Positions 25,184-34,892 of a stretch of DNA of 64,000 nt are shown here, piece by piece. Made by a program: the position numbers and the translations under genes. The notes under the pieces were generated by a model, which was given only the letters and a program-made list of their open reading frames with translations, made no database searches and had not been told where the DNA came from. Within the stretch, counting starts at the first letter, position 1. The number at the start of each line of letters is the position of its first letter. Source of the stretch: Salmonirosea aquatica (GTDB lineage Bacteria; Bacteroidota; Bacteroidia; Cytophagales; Spirosomataceae); NCBI RefSeq assembly GCF_009296315.1, contig NZ_WHLY01000002.1, positions 310,001 through 374,000 of the forward strand. Direction: 5' to 3'.

Positions 25184-27982
25184 CTACTTCTTGGGATTGC
25201 CGCCCATGGTGGCGGGTGCTGTTTTCGTGGCAGGATTATCTTTCTTGGCCTTTTCAAAATCGCCCGCTTTGATCACCGTAATTTTAGAGTAATCGATGTA
25301 TTTGGCGGCGGCGGCTTTTACAGCTTCGGGCGTGAGCGCTTCAATCTTCTTTTCAAAATCAGCCTCCCAGTCCATCGTGCGGTTCAGGTACAGATTATTC
25401 GAAAGGGTACCGGCCAGGGATGCATCCTGAGCCCGGCTCACCTGGCGCGATTGTAGATACCCCGACTTGGCGGCTTTCAGTTCATCGGCCGTAAAGCCCT
25501 CTTTTGTTACTTTTTCAAGTTCTTCTTTAAAGGCCTGCTCCAGCTTCTCCACATTCTGAGGGGCATAAATCGCGTATGCCAAAAAACTACCGTTTTTGTC
25601 CAGCGAACTGGCGTTGAATTGGGAGCCGACGCCGTAGCTGAGTCCATCCTTTTGACGAATCCGGGTAGCGAGGCGGGAGTTAAGAAAGCCTCCACCGAGC
25701 ATGTAGTTGGCCATGACTAGGGCCGGATAGTCCGGGTCGGTATCCTGAAGGGGCATATTGAAACCCGCCACAAACATGGCATTGGCCTTATCGGGCGTTT
25801 CGAACGACTTGTTCTCGGCTTTTACTGGCTGGTAGGGCGAGGCGATTCGCGTAAAGGGCTTCGCGCTTTTCCAGGTATTGAAATTGTCGTCAATGATTTT
25901 CTGAATCTGCTCTTTGTCGAAATCCCCTACCACGGCCAGTGAAGCGTTATCGGCTCCGTAGAAATCCTTATAAAAGGCTTTCACCTGATCCAGTGTTGCG
26001 GCTTTTACCTCGGCTACGTCTTCATCAAATGTAGTAATATAACGAATGTCTCCCTTCGGGTAGGGGGAAGTAATGCGGCGGAATTCGTTGATGGCGATGG
26101 CCTGCGGCTCGCTGCGCTGGGCTTCAATCTGGGCCAACTGCTCCTGCTTCAGCTTTTCGAATTCATTGGCATCGAATGCCGGATTCCTAAGCACATCGGC
26201 CACAAGTTTCATTACTTCCGGCAAGTTGTCGCGGGTGGTCTCAATCGTAACCCCAGCCTGGTTATTGCCACCAAAGAAATTGACCCGGGCTTTCAGGCGG
26301 TCCAATTCATCCTTAATCTGTTGTCTGGTTTTGTTGGTGGTACCTTTGTCGAGCATGGATGCCGTCAGACTGGCGATGGTACCTTTATTCATCAGACTTT
26401 TTACGTCTCCGAGGCGGAGGGTCATGCGGGCGGCTACCACGTTGCCGCGCGTTTGCTTGGGCAGTAATGCTACCTCAAGGGCATTGGGCTTTTCCACTTT
26501 TGTCGTGCGGCTCTCTATGTTCTCAGGCGATGGATCAAATGCTTCCCCCTGCGCCATGAGCGCTTCTCCCTTGTAATCCTTCACAAGTTCCTCTATGTTA
26601 GGAGCGGCAGGTACTTCCACGCGGTCGGGATTGGCCGTGGGAATGAAGGTACCCGTGGTACGGTTGGAAGGCTTGAAATACTGCTGCGCTACACGGAATA
26701 CATCGTCAGGAGTTACTTTACGGACAATATCACGGAATAGAAAGGCCAGGCGCCAGTCGCCCAGGGCGATATATTCACTAATGCCGAGTCCGACACGCTC
26801 GGAACTACGGAACTGCAAATCCCAATTTTTGAGAATCGAGGCCTTAGCCCGCTCCACGTCCTCAGCCGAGGGCTTCGACATAGCAGCCGAATCAAGCGTG
26901 GCCAACATGGCCACGCGCGCCTCATCAAGTGATTTTTCTTTCAGTACTTCGGCCAGAAAAAATACATAGCCCGGATCGTGCAGCGTAAAACTGAATCCAC
27001 CCTGACTGGACGCCTTTTTGGTGTCCACCAGGTTTTTATAGAGTTTTCCGTTGGGTTCGGCGGTAAGGATCTCAATCAACACTTCCATAGCCGGAAAGTC
27101 TTCGTGCGAGCCCGGCATAATGTGGTACACGCAGGCGGCCATCTGAATGTCGCCGGTCCGGCGCAGATTGACAAATTTCTCCCCATCCTGCGTCGGTTCC
27201 ACAGTATAGCTCACCGGAAGTTTACGGGTAGGTTTAGGGATTTTGCCAAAATAGTCGTTAATCAAAGCCAGGGTTTTGGCTTCATCGATTTTTCCCGCCA
27301 CGGTCAGCACGGCGTTATCGGGCTGGTAGTAGCGCTGGTAAAATGCCTGTAGATTCTCGATGGGTACATTCTCAATATCGGAGCGATTGCCAATCGTCGA
27401 TTTGCCATAGTTATGCCACTCATAAGCGGCCGAAGCCAACCGCTGCCACAAAACCCGGAAAGGGCTGTTTTCGCCCGATTCGAATTCATTCCTTACCACA
27501 CTGAACTCACTTTCCAGATCCTTCTTGGCAATGTAGGAGTTCACCATCCGGTCCGCCTCCAGGTCGAGGGCCCATTTCAGGTTTTCGTCGCTGGATGAAA
27601 ACGTTTCGAAATAATTGGTACGGTCGTACGAGGTAGTTCCATTGGGCCGGGCCCCATGTTCGGTAAGTTCCTGCGGGATGTTGGGGTGTTTGGGGGTACC
27701 TTTGAACACCATGTGTTCCAGAAGGTGCGCCATGCCCGTTTCGCCGTACCCCTCGTGCCGCGAGCCCACCAGGTAGGTCATGTTGACCGTAGCGGTGGGT
27801 TTGGAAGGGTCAGGAAAGATCAGGACCTTCAGGCCGTTGTCGAGCTGGTATTCAGTTATCCCTTCCACGGAAGTGACCTTCTTCATGCCTTTGGGAAGGT
27901 CCTGGGCCAGGGTACCCTGCAGACCAAGCGTACCCGTCAGCAATGCAAGTAACAGGAAGCGGGAAGTCGATGAATTTTTCAT
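25184..27982 (-). CDS. M16 family metallopeptidase, two-domain, secreted
   Basis: A 932-residue protein with a signal peptide (MKNSSTSRFLLLALL, cleavage near GTLAQ). The first M16 repeat has the inverted zinc motif HLLEH (HxxEH) in GMAHLLEHMVFKGT at about residue 85, with the downstream Glu in SEFSVVRNEFE. The second repeat, from about residue 480, lacks the motif (TASMLDKGT in its place), as in the structural half of bacterial pitrilysin-like enzymes. YLQSRQVSRAQDASLAG near the C-terminus is typical. It probably degrades peptides in the periplasm. An ATG five codons upstream at 27997 is an alternative start. Confidence 0.93.
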   Translation of the reverse strand: MKNSSTSRFLLLALLTGTLGLQGTLAQDLPKGMKKVTSVEGITEYQLDNGLKVLIFPDPSKPTATVNMTYLVGSRHEGYGETGMAHLLEHMVFKGTPKHPNIPQELTEHGARPNGTTSYDRTNYFETFSSSDENLKWALDLEADRMVNSYIAKKDLESEFSVVRNEFESGENSPFRVLWQRLASAAYEWHNYGKSTIGNRSDIENVPIENLQAFYQRYYQPDNAVLTVAGKIDEAKTLALINDYFGKIPKPTRKLPVSYTVEPTQDGEKFVNLRRTGDIQMAACVYHIMPGSHEDFPAMEVLIEILTAEPNGKLYKNLVDTKKASSQGGFSFTLHDPGYVFFLAEVLKEKSLDEARVAMLATLDSAAMSKPSAEDVERAKASILKNWDLQFRSSERVGLGISEYIALGDWRLAFLFRDIVRKVTPDDVFRVAQQYFKPSNRTTGTFIPTANPDRVEVPAAPNIEELVKDYKGEALMAQGEAFDPSPENIESRTTKVEKPNALEVALLPKQTRGNVVAARMTLRLGDVKSLMNKGTIASLTASMLDKGTTNKTRQQIKDELDRLKARVNFFGGNNQAGVTIETTRDNLPEVMKLVADVLRNPAFDANEFEKLKQEQLAQIEAQRSEPQAIAINEFRRITSPYPKGDIRYITTFDEDVAEVKAATLDQVKAFYKDFYGADNASLAVVGDFDKEQIQKIIDDNFNTWKSAKPFTRIASPYQPVKAENKSFETPDKANAMFVAGFNMPLQDTDPDYPALVMANYMLGGGFLNSRLATRIRQKDGLSYGVGSQFNASSLDKNGSFLAYAIYAPQNVEKLEQAFKEELEKVTKEGFTADELKAAKSGYLQSRQVSRAQDASLAGTLSNNLYLNRTMDWEADFEKKIEALTPEAVKAAAAKYIDYSKITVIKAGDFEKAKKDNPATKTAPATMGGNPKK

Positions 27983-28124
27983 GCGTATCTGTTTCATTAG
28001 GTGAATTGATTGACTTTGAGGCTACTAATCTAAACTGCAATGTAGGTAAGAATGATTTTTTTTGCCAGGACATTCGTGACAAGCGGTTCATAAGGCCCGC
28101 GAATAGTGCCGGCACGTTTGTCCT

Positions 28125-28586
28125 TCACTTCACACGTTGCCAGGTATCGGTGCGGCCTATGAGCGAAATACCTACATACCCTCGCACATCGAGGGTGTTG
28201 TTGCCCCGGAGCGTCAGCCTACAGCTGTACTCTTTTCCGTTTTCGGGATCGTACACTTTTCCCTGATCCCACACATTGGCGCCGCTGAAGCTAAAATTTC
28301 GTAGATTGACCAATCCGAGCAGGGGCTGTTCTTTTTTTGAGACATCAGGATTGTTGCGGTCGGTTTTAGGTTGGTTGGTTTTGGGATCATCGGGTTCTTG
28401 CAACCACACAATTTTTCCAAAATACCGATTCCCCTGTTTGTAGATTTGCACCCGTCCTTTTTGGCTGCCCGTCAGCCAGGTACCTAGGATGGCATCGGGA
28501 TTGTCGGCCGGGCCGGAGAACACTCCCTTTGTTTGTAGGGAAAGCAAGACAAACCCCAAAACTAGGTACAGGCAGGTGTTTTTCAT
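28125..28586 (-). CDS. DUF2147 domain-containing secreted protein
   Basis: A 153-residue protein with an N-terminal signal (MKNTCLYLVLGFVLLSL). The DUF2147 domain (PF09917) is seen in DAILGTWLTGSQKGRVQIYK, NRYFGKIVWLQEPDDP, GKVYDPENGKEYSCRLTL and LDVRGYVGISLIGRTDTWQRV. The fold is a small lipocalin-like beta-barrel exported to the periplasm; the ligand is unknown. It stands alone, divergent from the small lipoprotein at 28657. Confidence 0.92.
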   Translation of the reverse strand: MKNTCLYLVLGFVLLSLQTKGVFSGPADNPDAILGTWLTGSQKGRVQIYKQGNRYFGKIVWLQEPDDPKTNQPKTDRNNPDVSKKEQPLLGLVNLRNFSFSGANVWDQGKVYDPENGKEYSCRLTLRGNNTLDVRGYVGISLIGRTDTWQRVK

Positions 28587-28656
28587 ACCTTAAAGGAATG
28601 ATTGTGTAAATAAAGCGTTCTATAAAAACCTCTAACGAAAAAAATAATACCTGATT

Positions 28657-29055
28657 ATGGCGAAAACCCGTTTAGTGCGTGCCTTTTCATTTCTTTTGCT
28701 GCCCTGTGTATTTGCCGCCTGTTTCCGGCCTGCTATACCCATCTCAACAGGCCCCAATTACCCTATCGACGTATTCATGAGCGACCAGTCGCCCGACCGA
28801 CCCTACACCGAAATCCAGTGGGTGGAAATCAGTCATGAAGATACGCTCGATGCCCGTCAGAAAAAAGAAAGCAACCGGATGGTCTACCGCGGAAACGACG
28901 CTCAGACGAAGGACCTGCTTACCGCCCAGCTTGTGATCAAGGCCCAGAAAGTAGGAGCTGACGCCCTGATTAATGTGCAGTACCGGTATTTTACATCGGC
29001 TACCGTGGAAGGTTACACCATGAAGGGACTGGCCGTACGGTATCGAGGCGACTGA
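28657..29055 (+). CDS. Small lipoprotein, function unknown
   Basis: A 132-residue protein with a signal and a lipobox-like FAAC near residue 22. The mature part ends with KAQKVGADALINVQYRYFTSATVEGYTMKGLAVRY. That pattern (helix, GADA(L/V)I, beta strand, second strand with a small residue before LAV) recalls the YbjQ/DUF4156-type fold of small envelope stress lipoproteins, but similarity is limited to this segment and I would not assign the family. The gene is convergent with the TamB-like gene, 26 bp apart. Confidence 0.7.
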   Translation: MAKTRLVRAFSFLLLPCVFAACFRPAIPISTGPNYPIDVFMSDQSPDRPYTEIQWVEISHEDTLDARQKKESNRMVYRGNDAQTKDLLTAQLVIKAQKVGADALINVQYRYFTSATVEGYTMKGLAVRYRGD

Positions 29056-29081
29056 GATTAAGGGATAAAGTATGCCAGCTC

Positions 29082-32000
29082 CTACTTCGCGCCTTCCAAT
29101 TTGGATGTGAGCTTGCCCGATGGCGGCACCTCGGACGGTTGTGATCCGGGCTCTACGGGTGTGGAAATCTCGGGTTTGGGAAGTGGCTTGAAACGGTTGA
29201 AGCTGTGTGTGAATTGCATACTGACCCCACCTGTGGTAATGAGGGTATTGTTGAGTAACAGGGAGTTTTGAATATTACGATTGTAAGCCTTCAGACGAAC
29301 TCCGCCATTCTGCGCCAACCAGTACTCCAGGGTCCATTCACCCAACAGGCTGGTTGCGTCAAACTGAGAGGTACCTGCCTGATTGGTACCGTAACTAAAA
29401 CGCCCATCGCGGGTGATGCGGAAGCGGTCGTTGAGAAACCGGTAGGATAAGCGGAGTTGCAAATTATTGAAAGCATTCTGGTCAAGCGAAAGGCCTGTCA
29501 CCCCCACTTCCAGATTTTCGTTCATAGCGGAGGCCCAGCGGCTAATTTGGTTGGATACCAGTTCGCTGAGGCTATTTCCCAGAAATGTCTGACTCTGATT
29601 GGCCTGCCCCAGAAAAACCTCCTGGGGACTCAGCAATTGATTGAATAACAGTAGACTGCTCACCTGACGGCTCAGTTCCTGCTCGTCGCTCTTCAACCGG
29701 TTTTCAAACGCCGCCACCGCGGAGCGGTACTCTCCCGACGACGGATACTGCTGCACGGCCAGGTTATAGGCAATGGTGGGAGTCATAAGCTGGTCGGTGA
29801 GGGCGATGGTGACCTCTACGGGATAGCGGCGGGTCTGCAGATCACTGCTCCCGCTTCCCGTTCCTGTGTTGAGGCCCGGTAGCACATTTGCGAGAGATGC
29901 CATTTGGGTGTAGCCTGCCTTCACGTCGAGCATCGCGCCGTAGGGATCACCCGACCAGGTAATCCGACTGCCGGGCTTGATAGTAAATTTCTTATTCAGG
30001 GCATTCTGAAAGGTAAAGGTATAGTCACCACGGTCGATTTCGTAGTTGCCCGTCATCGTAAAATCGCCTTTGGTATCCACTTTCATGTTCAACAGCCCCT
30101 GTCCGTAGGCTTTGATGATGTCACCCGCCTGACGGTCCAGTTGAATTTCACAGTAGGCATCGGGTGTGATATTGAAATTGAAATCCATTTTCACACCGCC
30201 CGTGCTGGCTCCCCGCCGGGATTCGTCCTTTTGATCGAGACTATCCTGCTTTACTTTCTGGCTCACAAACTGAATGTAATCCAGCGTGGTGACGTCGGTA
30301 GCGCCATCCAATGGTATGTACATCCGGGTACCCCGATTACTGGTGACACTGGCCTCAATATTCAGGTTGTCCAGGGGCCCAAACAGGCTGGCCTTACCCG
30401 TCACATAGGCCGTTCCATAAAACAGGTCGTTATCTTTACTCGTGGTATTGAGGATTTTGAAATTGCGTAAATCCGCGTTGAATCCTAACGAGAACAGTTT
30501 GAACCCATCGTGGTACACCCCGCCCCGCACGGTGGCCGTGTTGCCTTCCGGATCAGTGACGACCATGTTTTTAGCCGATATTTCGGTTTCGCTGAATGTC
30601 AATTCGTCACTGAACGAGAGCACCGATTGCAGGTACTCAAAGGTTAGTTTTCCCTGGTCTATTTTTACCTGACCGTTCAGTACGGGATTCGAGGGGGTAC
30701 CTTTCACCAATACCTGCCCCTTAACCTTTCCACTGACATCCGATATCAGGTCCTGGCTGAATGGCTCGATCATTTTCAGATCGGCATTGTTAAAATTTGC
30801 CCGCAGATTGAGCGAGTTCCCATCCCGATCGGGATTGTAGCTACCCGTGAGCGCAAAGACCCGCGCGAGGTTACGGTCCAGATGGGCGTCAAGATTGAAC
30901 TGCCTGATGAGCTGATCCCATTCACCCCGGCCCGAGAAATTACCCAGTTCGTAGTTATCGTAGCTCAGGCCTTCTACACTGAAATCGCTGTTCAGTTCGG
31001 CAGAATCGTACAGGTCGTGCAGGGTAGTGGTACCATCCAAAATTCCCCCCAGCTTAGTATCCAGTACGGGATTGAGGGTACCCAGCTTGAAGTTTTTCAC
31101 CTCAAACATCAGATTCCGTACGGAATCACTGATCATTTCACCTTCCAAAGACACCCGCTGCTTTTGGTTTACCAGTGCCAGGTTGCTGACTGTAGTTTTA
31201 CGATCGGCGACGGAAATAAGATTATTTGGATTGATCCGCCATACTTCGTCCAGCAGCACGAGGTCGGATTTTTCCAGACGCAGGGTGAGGCCCGAAGGCA
31301 GAAAATGCACATCCCCGTTAAGATTGGCCCGATTGGTACTGTTGGCCTGCCTGAGTCCACTAGTAAAATGCAAGTGATCCTGGTTCCAGGCCGCCTCGAT
31401 GCTCAGCCGCTCGGTGGGGGTCAGGGCACTGATTTTTTGCTGCTGGGAGGTCACCAAAGCCGAGGCCAGTACCTCGGCGTTACTCACAAATTTAGAAGTG
31501 GTAAAGTCAAAGTTAGAAGCAATGAACTGGCTGTTATTAACCCGAATCGTATCGGCCTGGGCATCGAGACTCAAAAAAGCCGTATTACCCATCCGGAGCA
31601 GTCCCTCAATCCGGCTACCGGGCGAAACGAAGGCCGTAGGGTATAAAAATTCCAGCAATGGGGTCATGTGGCGGCCTTCCAACTCAAAATTGATGGTGTA
31701 TAACCGAGGATTTCGGGAAATCGCTTTCTGATTATAGTAGGCCTGCCGGGTAGCCTCATCTCCCATAAAATAGAGCTTGTATTCTTTCAGCAAACGCTCC
31801 ACATCTTCGACGGCCTCGCTCAGGATATAGTTGCCGCTGACCCGGGCGGTCAAAAACTCACTATGCACATCCATGGCGCGCTCGTCGCCATCCTGCACGG
31901 ACACCAGCTGCAGGTTATCCATCACCAGATTGCGTTTATTGCGGGGGGTAAGCAAAGAGGTATTCAGGAAAGTTGCCTGCCCCACCAACGAATCGACGGT

Positions 32001-33680
32001 GTTCCCCTGCACCTGGGCATCGATCTGGGTTTTCAGGGTAAGGGGTACTTCGGAAAAGCCCAAGGCCATCAGGTTGGCTTTTTCCAGTCGGCCCTGTAGA
32101 TCGAATGAGTTTTGTGGTTTGGACAAATCTATTTCGCCATCCAGGATGAATGTCAAATTGGTATCGCGCGAGCTGACCTGTCCGTTGAAGTAGGCTTTCT
32201 GCAAATTCCCCCGCAACTGTACATTCCGGTAGTCGTACTGATTGAATCCGAGCCGGTTTACTGTAGCGTTCAGGTTCACAGCCGCCGTAGAGATCGCAAA
32301 ACCTTTGCCATTGAGTTGCCCCGAAAAATCCAGCTTTTGCAAAGTTTCGGGACGGTCAAAGAGTACACCCAGATCCAGGTTGGCCGTTTTAAGCAGCCCC
32401 TTGTAGGTAGAAGTATAGCGATCCTGAATATGAAAAAGCATATCCGTGTTCAGATCACCGATATCGGTTTTTACGTGGCTCTTCAGATCGAAATCCACGG
32501 AGGTACCCTTGAAGGTACCATCAATGGCCACAAGGCCAAACTTTTTGAATGTTTCGTGCAAATCGGTTTCGGGATAGTACTGCACCAGATCGTTGGTTTC
32601 GATCCGCGAGCTCACGAGGTCGAAATCCATGGTGGTTCGACTGAATTCTGGTAGTCCCCTGAAGTCGAACCTCCCCGCCAGTCGGCTACCTTTCCCAAAA
32701 CGCAGGTCGGTATTTTTGACGCTGAAATCGTGCACCGTCCCATCGAAATCGCCCGACAGCCGCCAGGTTTCATTCAGAGTCAGCAGGTATTCATGGAATA
32801 GCCCCAGGTCGTCGGAGTACACGCGGCTGTTGTCAAAGTGCGCCACCATCCGAACCTTCTCATTGAAATCGCCAAAAGCCGAGGGATGCTTGTAATTGAA
32901 ACTCAAATAGTTGGTTAGATAGGACCCCCCGATGTAGGCGCTCAGGGCAGCGAGTTCTACTTTCTTGGCGCAGTACATGAATTTCGTATCGAGATCATGT
33001 ACCTTCAGCGAAGTCTGCCGGTCGATGGTGGTCAAGTCATTGGCCACAAATTTGATAGTGTCGCCCAGGACCAGAAAGTCTTTCAATTGCGCATTTAGCT
33101 CACGCAGTTCGAAATGGTAATAATCAAAAACACTGGCTTTTCTGTCAAAGGGCTCACGCGGATCGTCGTAGTGAAAGGTACCTTCGGTGAGAGTGGCTTT
33201 GCCAATCGTAAAAGGGATATTCTGGTCGGGCACGTAGCCAGTGGTATCGCCGGAATTGGCCATTTCATTCACGCGCGCGATGAAAAAATCCATATTCGTA
33301 TCCCCCGAATTGGTCTTCACCAGCCGTACCTCGGGACGGTAGACATTCACTTCGTCGAGGTGGATTTCGCTTGCCGAATTGAGCAGGATAGCCTCTATAT
33401 CGAAATTGATGTCGAGCCGACCGACATCGATCATGGGTTGATTGTTGAGATCCTTTATCGAAACCTGCTCCAGCGAAATGACATCGAGCCACTTGATATT
33501 GATACGTCCAATCGAAATGGGGTACCCCATACGGGCGGAGATTTCCTTGACGGCTTTCTGGGTGGCCCAGGTTTGTACGGTGGGAAACTGGAAGACGATT
33601 GTTCCTATGCCAAGCGCATAAAGCGCCAGGATCAGAAACATCACCAGGCCATTGCCTATTTTTTTAAGGATGTTCACCAT
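29082..33680 (-). CDS. tamB: TamB-like translocation/assembly module protein (DUF490/AsmA-like)
   Basis: The 1532-residue protein has a single N-terminal membrane span (about residues 10-30), then an AsmA-like start (AVKEISARMGYPISIGRINIKWLDVISLEQVSI) and a long array of beta-strands. The TamB C-terminal domain lies at about residues 1000-1460, with TATVRGGVYHDGFKLFSLGF and GQGLLNMKVDTKGDFTMTGNYEIDRGDYTFTF. Such proteins form a hydrophobic groove that spans the periplasm for lipid transfer or barrel-protein assembly. A Pro-rich tail ends the protein. No barrel partner lies beside it here. It is divergent from tsaD. Confidence 0.9.
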   Translation of the reverse strand: MVNILKKIGNGLVMFLILALYALGIGTIVFQFPTVQTWATQKAVKEISARMGYPISIGRINIKWLDVISLEQVSIKDLNNQPMIDVGRLDINFDIEAILLNSASEIHLDEVNVYRPEVRLVKTNSGDTNMDFFIARVNEMANSGDTTGYVPDQNIPFTIGKATLTEGTFHYDDPREPFDRKASVFDYYHFELRELNAQLKDFLVLGDTIKFVANDLTTIDRQTSLKVHDLDTKFMYCAKKVELAALSAYIGGSYLTNYLSFNYKHPSAFGDFNEKVRMVAHFDNSRVYSDDLGLFHEYLLTLNETWRLSGDFDGTVHDFSVKNTDLRFGKGSRLAGRFDFRGLPEFSRTTMDFDLVSSRIETNDLVQYYPETDLHETFKKFGLVAIDGTFKGTSVDFDLKSHVKTDIGDLNTDMLFHIQDRYTSTYKGLLKTANLDLGVLFDRPETLQKLDFSGQLNGKGFAISTAAVNLNATVNRLGFNQYDYRNVQLRGNLQKAYFNGQVSSRDTNLTFILDGEIDLSKPQNSFDLQGRLEKANLMALGFSEVPLTLKTQIDAQVQGNTVDSLVGQATFLNTSLLTPRNKRNLVMDNLQLVSVQDGDERAMDVHSEFLTARVSGNYILSEAVEDVERLLKEYKLYFMGDEATRQAYYNQKAISRNPRLYTINFELEGRHMTPLLEFLYPTAFVSPGSRIEGLLRMGNTAFLSLDAQADTIRVNNSQFIASNFDFTTSKFVSNAEVLASALVTSQQQKISALTPTERLSIEAAWNQDHLHFTSGLRQANSTNRANLNGDVHFLPSGLTLRLEKSDLVLLDEVWRINPNNLISVADRKTTVSNLALVNQKQRVSLEGEMISDSVRNLMFEVKNFKLGTLNPVLDTKLGGILDGTTTLHDLYDSAELNSDFSVEGLSYDNYELGNFSGRGEWDQLIRQFNLDAHLDRNLARVFALTGSYNPDRDGNSLNLRANFNNADLKMIEPFSQDLISDVSGKVKGQVLVKGTPSNPVLNGQVKIDQGKLTFEYLQSVLSFSDELTFSETEISAKNMVVTDPEGNTATVRGGVYHDGFKLFSLGFNADLRNFKILNTTSKDNDLFYGTAYVTGKASLFGPLDNLNIEASVTSNRGTRMYIPLDGATDVTTLDYIQFVSQKVKQDSLDQKDESRRGASTGGVKMDFNFNITPDAYCEIQLDRQAGDIIKAYGQGLLNMKVDTKGDFTMTGNYEIDRGDYTFTFQNALNKKFTIKPGSRITWSGDPYGAMLDVKAGYTQMASLANVLPGLNTGTGSGSSDLQTRRYPVEVTIALTDQLMTPTIAYNLAVQQYPSSGEYRSAVAAFENRLKSDEQELSRQVSSLLLFNQLLSPQEVFLGQANQSQTFLGNSLSELVSNQISRWASAMNENLEVGVTGLSLDQNAFNNLQLRLSYRFLNDRFRITRDGRFSYGTNQAGTSQFDATSLLGEWTLEYWLAQNGGVRLKAYNRNIQNSLLLNNTLITTGGVSMQFTHSFNRFKPLPKPEISTPVEPGSQPSEVPPSGKLTSKLEGAK

Positions 33681-33726
33681 GCAGGGTTATGGGCGACGAA
33701 CGTGTCCCAACTTGCAGTAATTTACT

Positions 33727-33734
33727 TATTTTTG
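33727..33734 (+). promoter_or_regulatory. Candidate -7 element of tsaD
   Basis: TATTTTTG matches TAnnTTTG exactly and lies 20 bp before the tsaD ATG at 33755. A TTG at 33712-33714 is only 12 bp upstream, too close for the standard spacer. A very short leader would result. Confidence 0.4.
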
Positions 33735-33754
33735 TGCAAATTTTAACGATTTGC

Positions 33755-34752
33755 ATGAATATTCTGGCCATCGAATCCTCCTGTGATGAAACCTCTGCTG
33801 CTATTTTTTCTAACGGAACTATACGCTCCAATGTTGTAGCCACGCAGCTCATTCACCAGGCCTACGGGGGCGTGGTACCCGAACTGGCCTCACGCGCACA
33901 CCAGCAGATGGTACTTCCCGTGGTGGAAAAAGCCCTTCTGGATGCAAAAATAGAGAAAAAAGAGTTGCAAGCCATCGCTTTCACGCGGGGGCCGGGGTTG
34001 ATGGGGGCCTTGCTGGTAGGTACCTCCTTTGCCAAATCCATGGCTTTGGGGCTGGATATTCCTCTCATCGAGGTCAATCATATGCAGGCGCATGTGTTGG
34101 CTCATTTTATCGAAGCACCCCGACCTACCTTCCCCTTTCTTTGCCTGACCGTCAGCGGGGGTCACACCCAGATCGTGCTGGTGCGAGATTATCTGGATAT
34201 GGAAATCATTGGCCAAACCCTCGACGATGCCGTGGGCGAAGCCTTTGACAAATCGGCCAAACTACTCAACCTACCCTACCCCGGCGGCCCACTGATCGAT
34301 AAGCACGCACAGCTGGGTAATCCAAAGGCATTTGAGTTTCCGATCCCTGATATTGCGGGGCTTGATTTCTCGTTCAGTGGGATTAAAACCTCTATTTTGT
34401 ACTTTTTACAAAAAAACACCAGAGAAAACCCGGCCTTTGTGTCGGAATATTTGGACGATATTTGCGCGAGTATTCAGCATACCCTTATCAAAATTCTTTT
34501 GAAGAAAATAGGAAAGGCAGCCCGGCAAACGGGAATCCGCGAAATAGCGATCGCCGGGGGGTTTCGGCCAATTCGGGGCTGCGCTCCGCTTTGCAGCAAA
34601 CCGGACTGGAAGAGGGCTGGAACGTCTACATCCCGCGCTTTGAGTACTGTACCGACAATGCCGCCATGATCGCCATCGCGGCTTACTACAAGTACCTGAA
34701 AAACGATTTTGCCGACCAAACCGTCAGCCCCCTGGCCCGTATGGATTGGTAG
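33755..34752 (+). pseudogene. tsaD: tRNA t6A threonylcarbamoyltransferase TsaD, single-base frameshift
   Basis: TsaD forms t6A37 on ANN-decoding tRNAs and is essential in most bacteria. The frame begins MNILAIESSCDETSAAI, with the metal-binding HQAYGGVVPELASRAHQQ and MQAHVLAH, and GGHTQIVLV. It is intact to about residue 268 (REIAIAGG). There the frame is lost; the expected VSANSGLRSALQQTG and FEYCTDNAAMIA continue in another frame to the stop at 34752. The break is at the six-G run 34556-34561, and one more G gives a normal 332-residue TsaD. Because the gene is essential, I infer a sequence error and expect the gene to work. Confidence 0.93.
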
Positions 34753-34755
34753 ATA

Positions 34756-34795
34756 TTGTGTAATTGTGTAATTGTGTAATTGTGTAATTGTGTAA
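34756..34795 (+). repeat. Five perfect tandem copies of TTGTGTAA
   Basis: The 8-bp unit TTGTGTAA is repeated five times without a mismatch, starting 4 bp after the tsaD stop. It is not palindromic and not CRISPR-like. Such short arrays change length by slippage. It sits in the 140-bp gap between tsaD and the MOSC gene. Confidence 0.95.
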
Positions 34796-34892
34796 AATGA
34801 AATTCCGTCTTCGTTCTATACTACTTATCAGATAATTATTTTTAACTAAAACTAAAATTTAACTTATCCACGATTCAATACTTACACAACCT

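Noticed and set aside
29904-31646. Open frames of 188 and 254 codons on the plus strand inside the TamB-like gene
   Set aside because: They are mirror frames of a long, GC-rich coding sequence; the minus-strand protein is continuous for 1532 residues and family-like.
34756-34795. Possible CRISPR-like array
   Set aside because: The 8-bp units are directly adjacent with no spacers; it is a simple tandem repeat.
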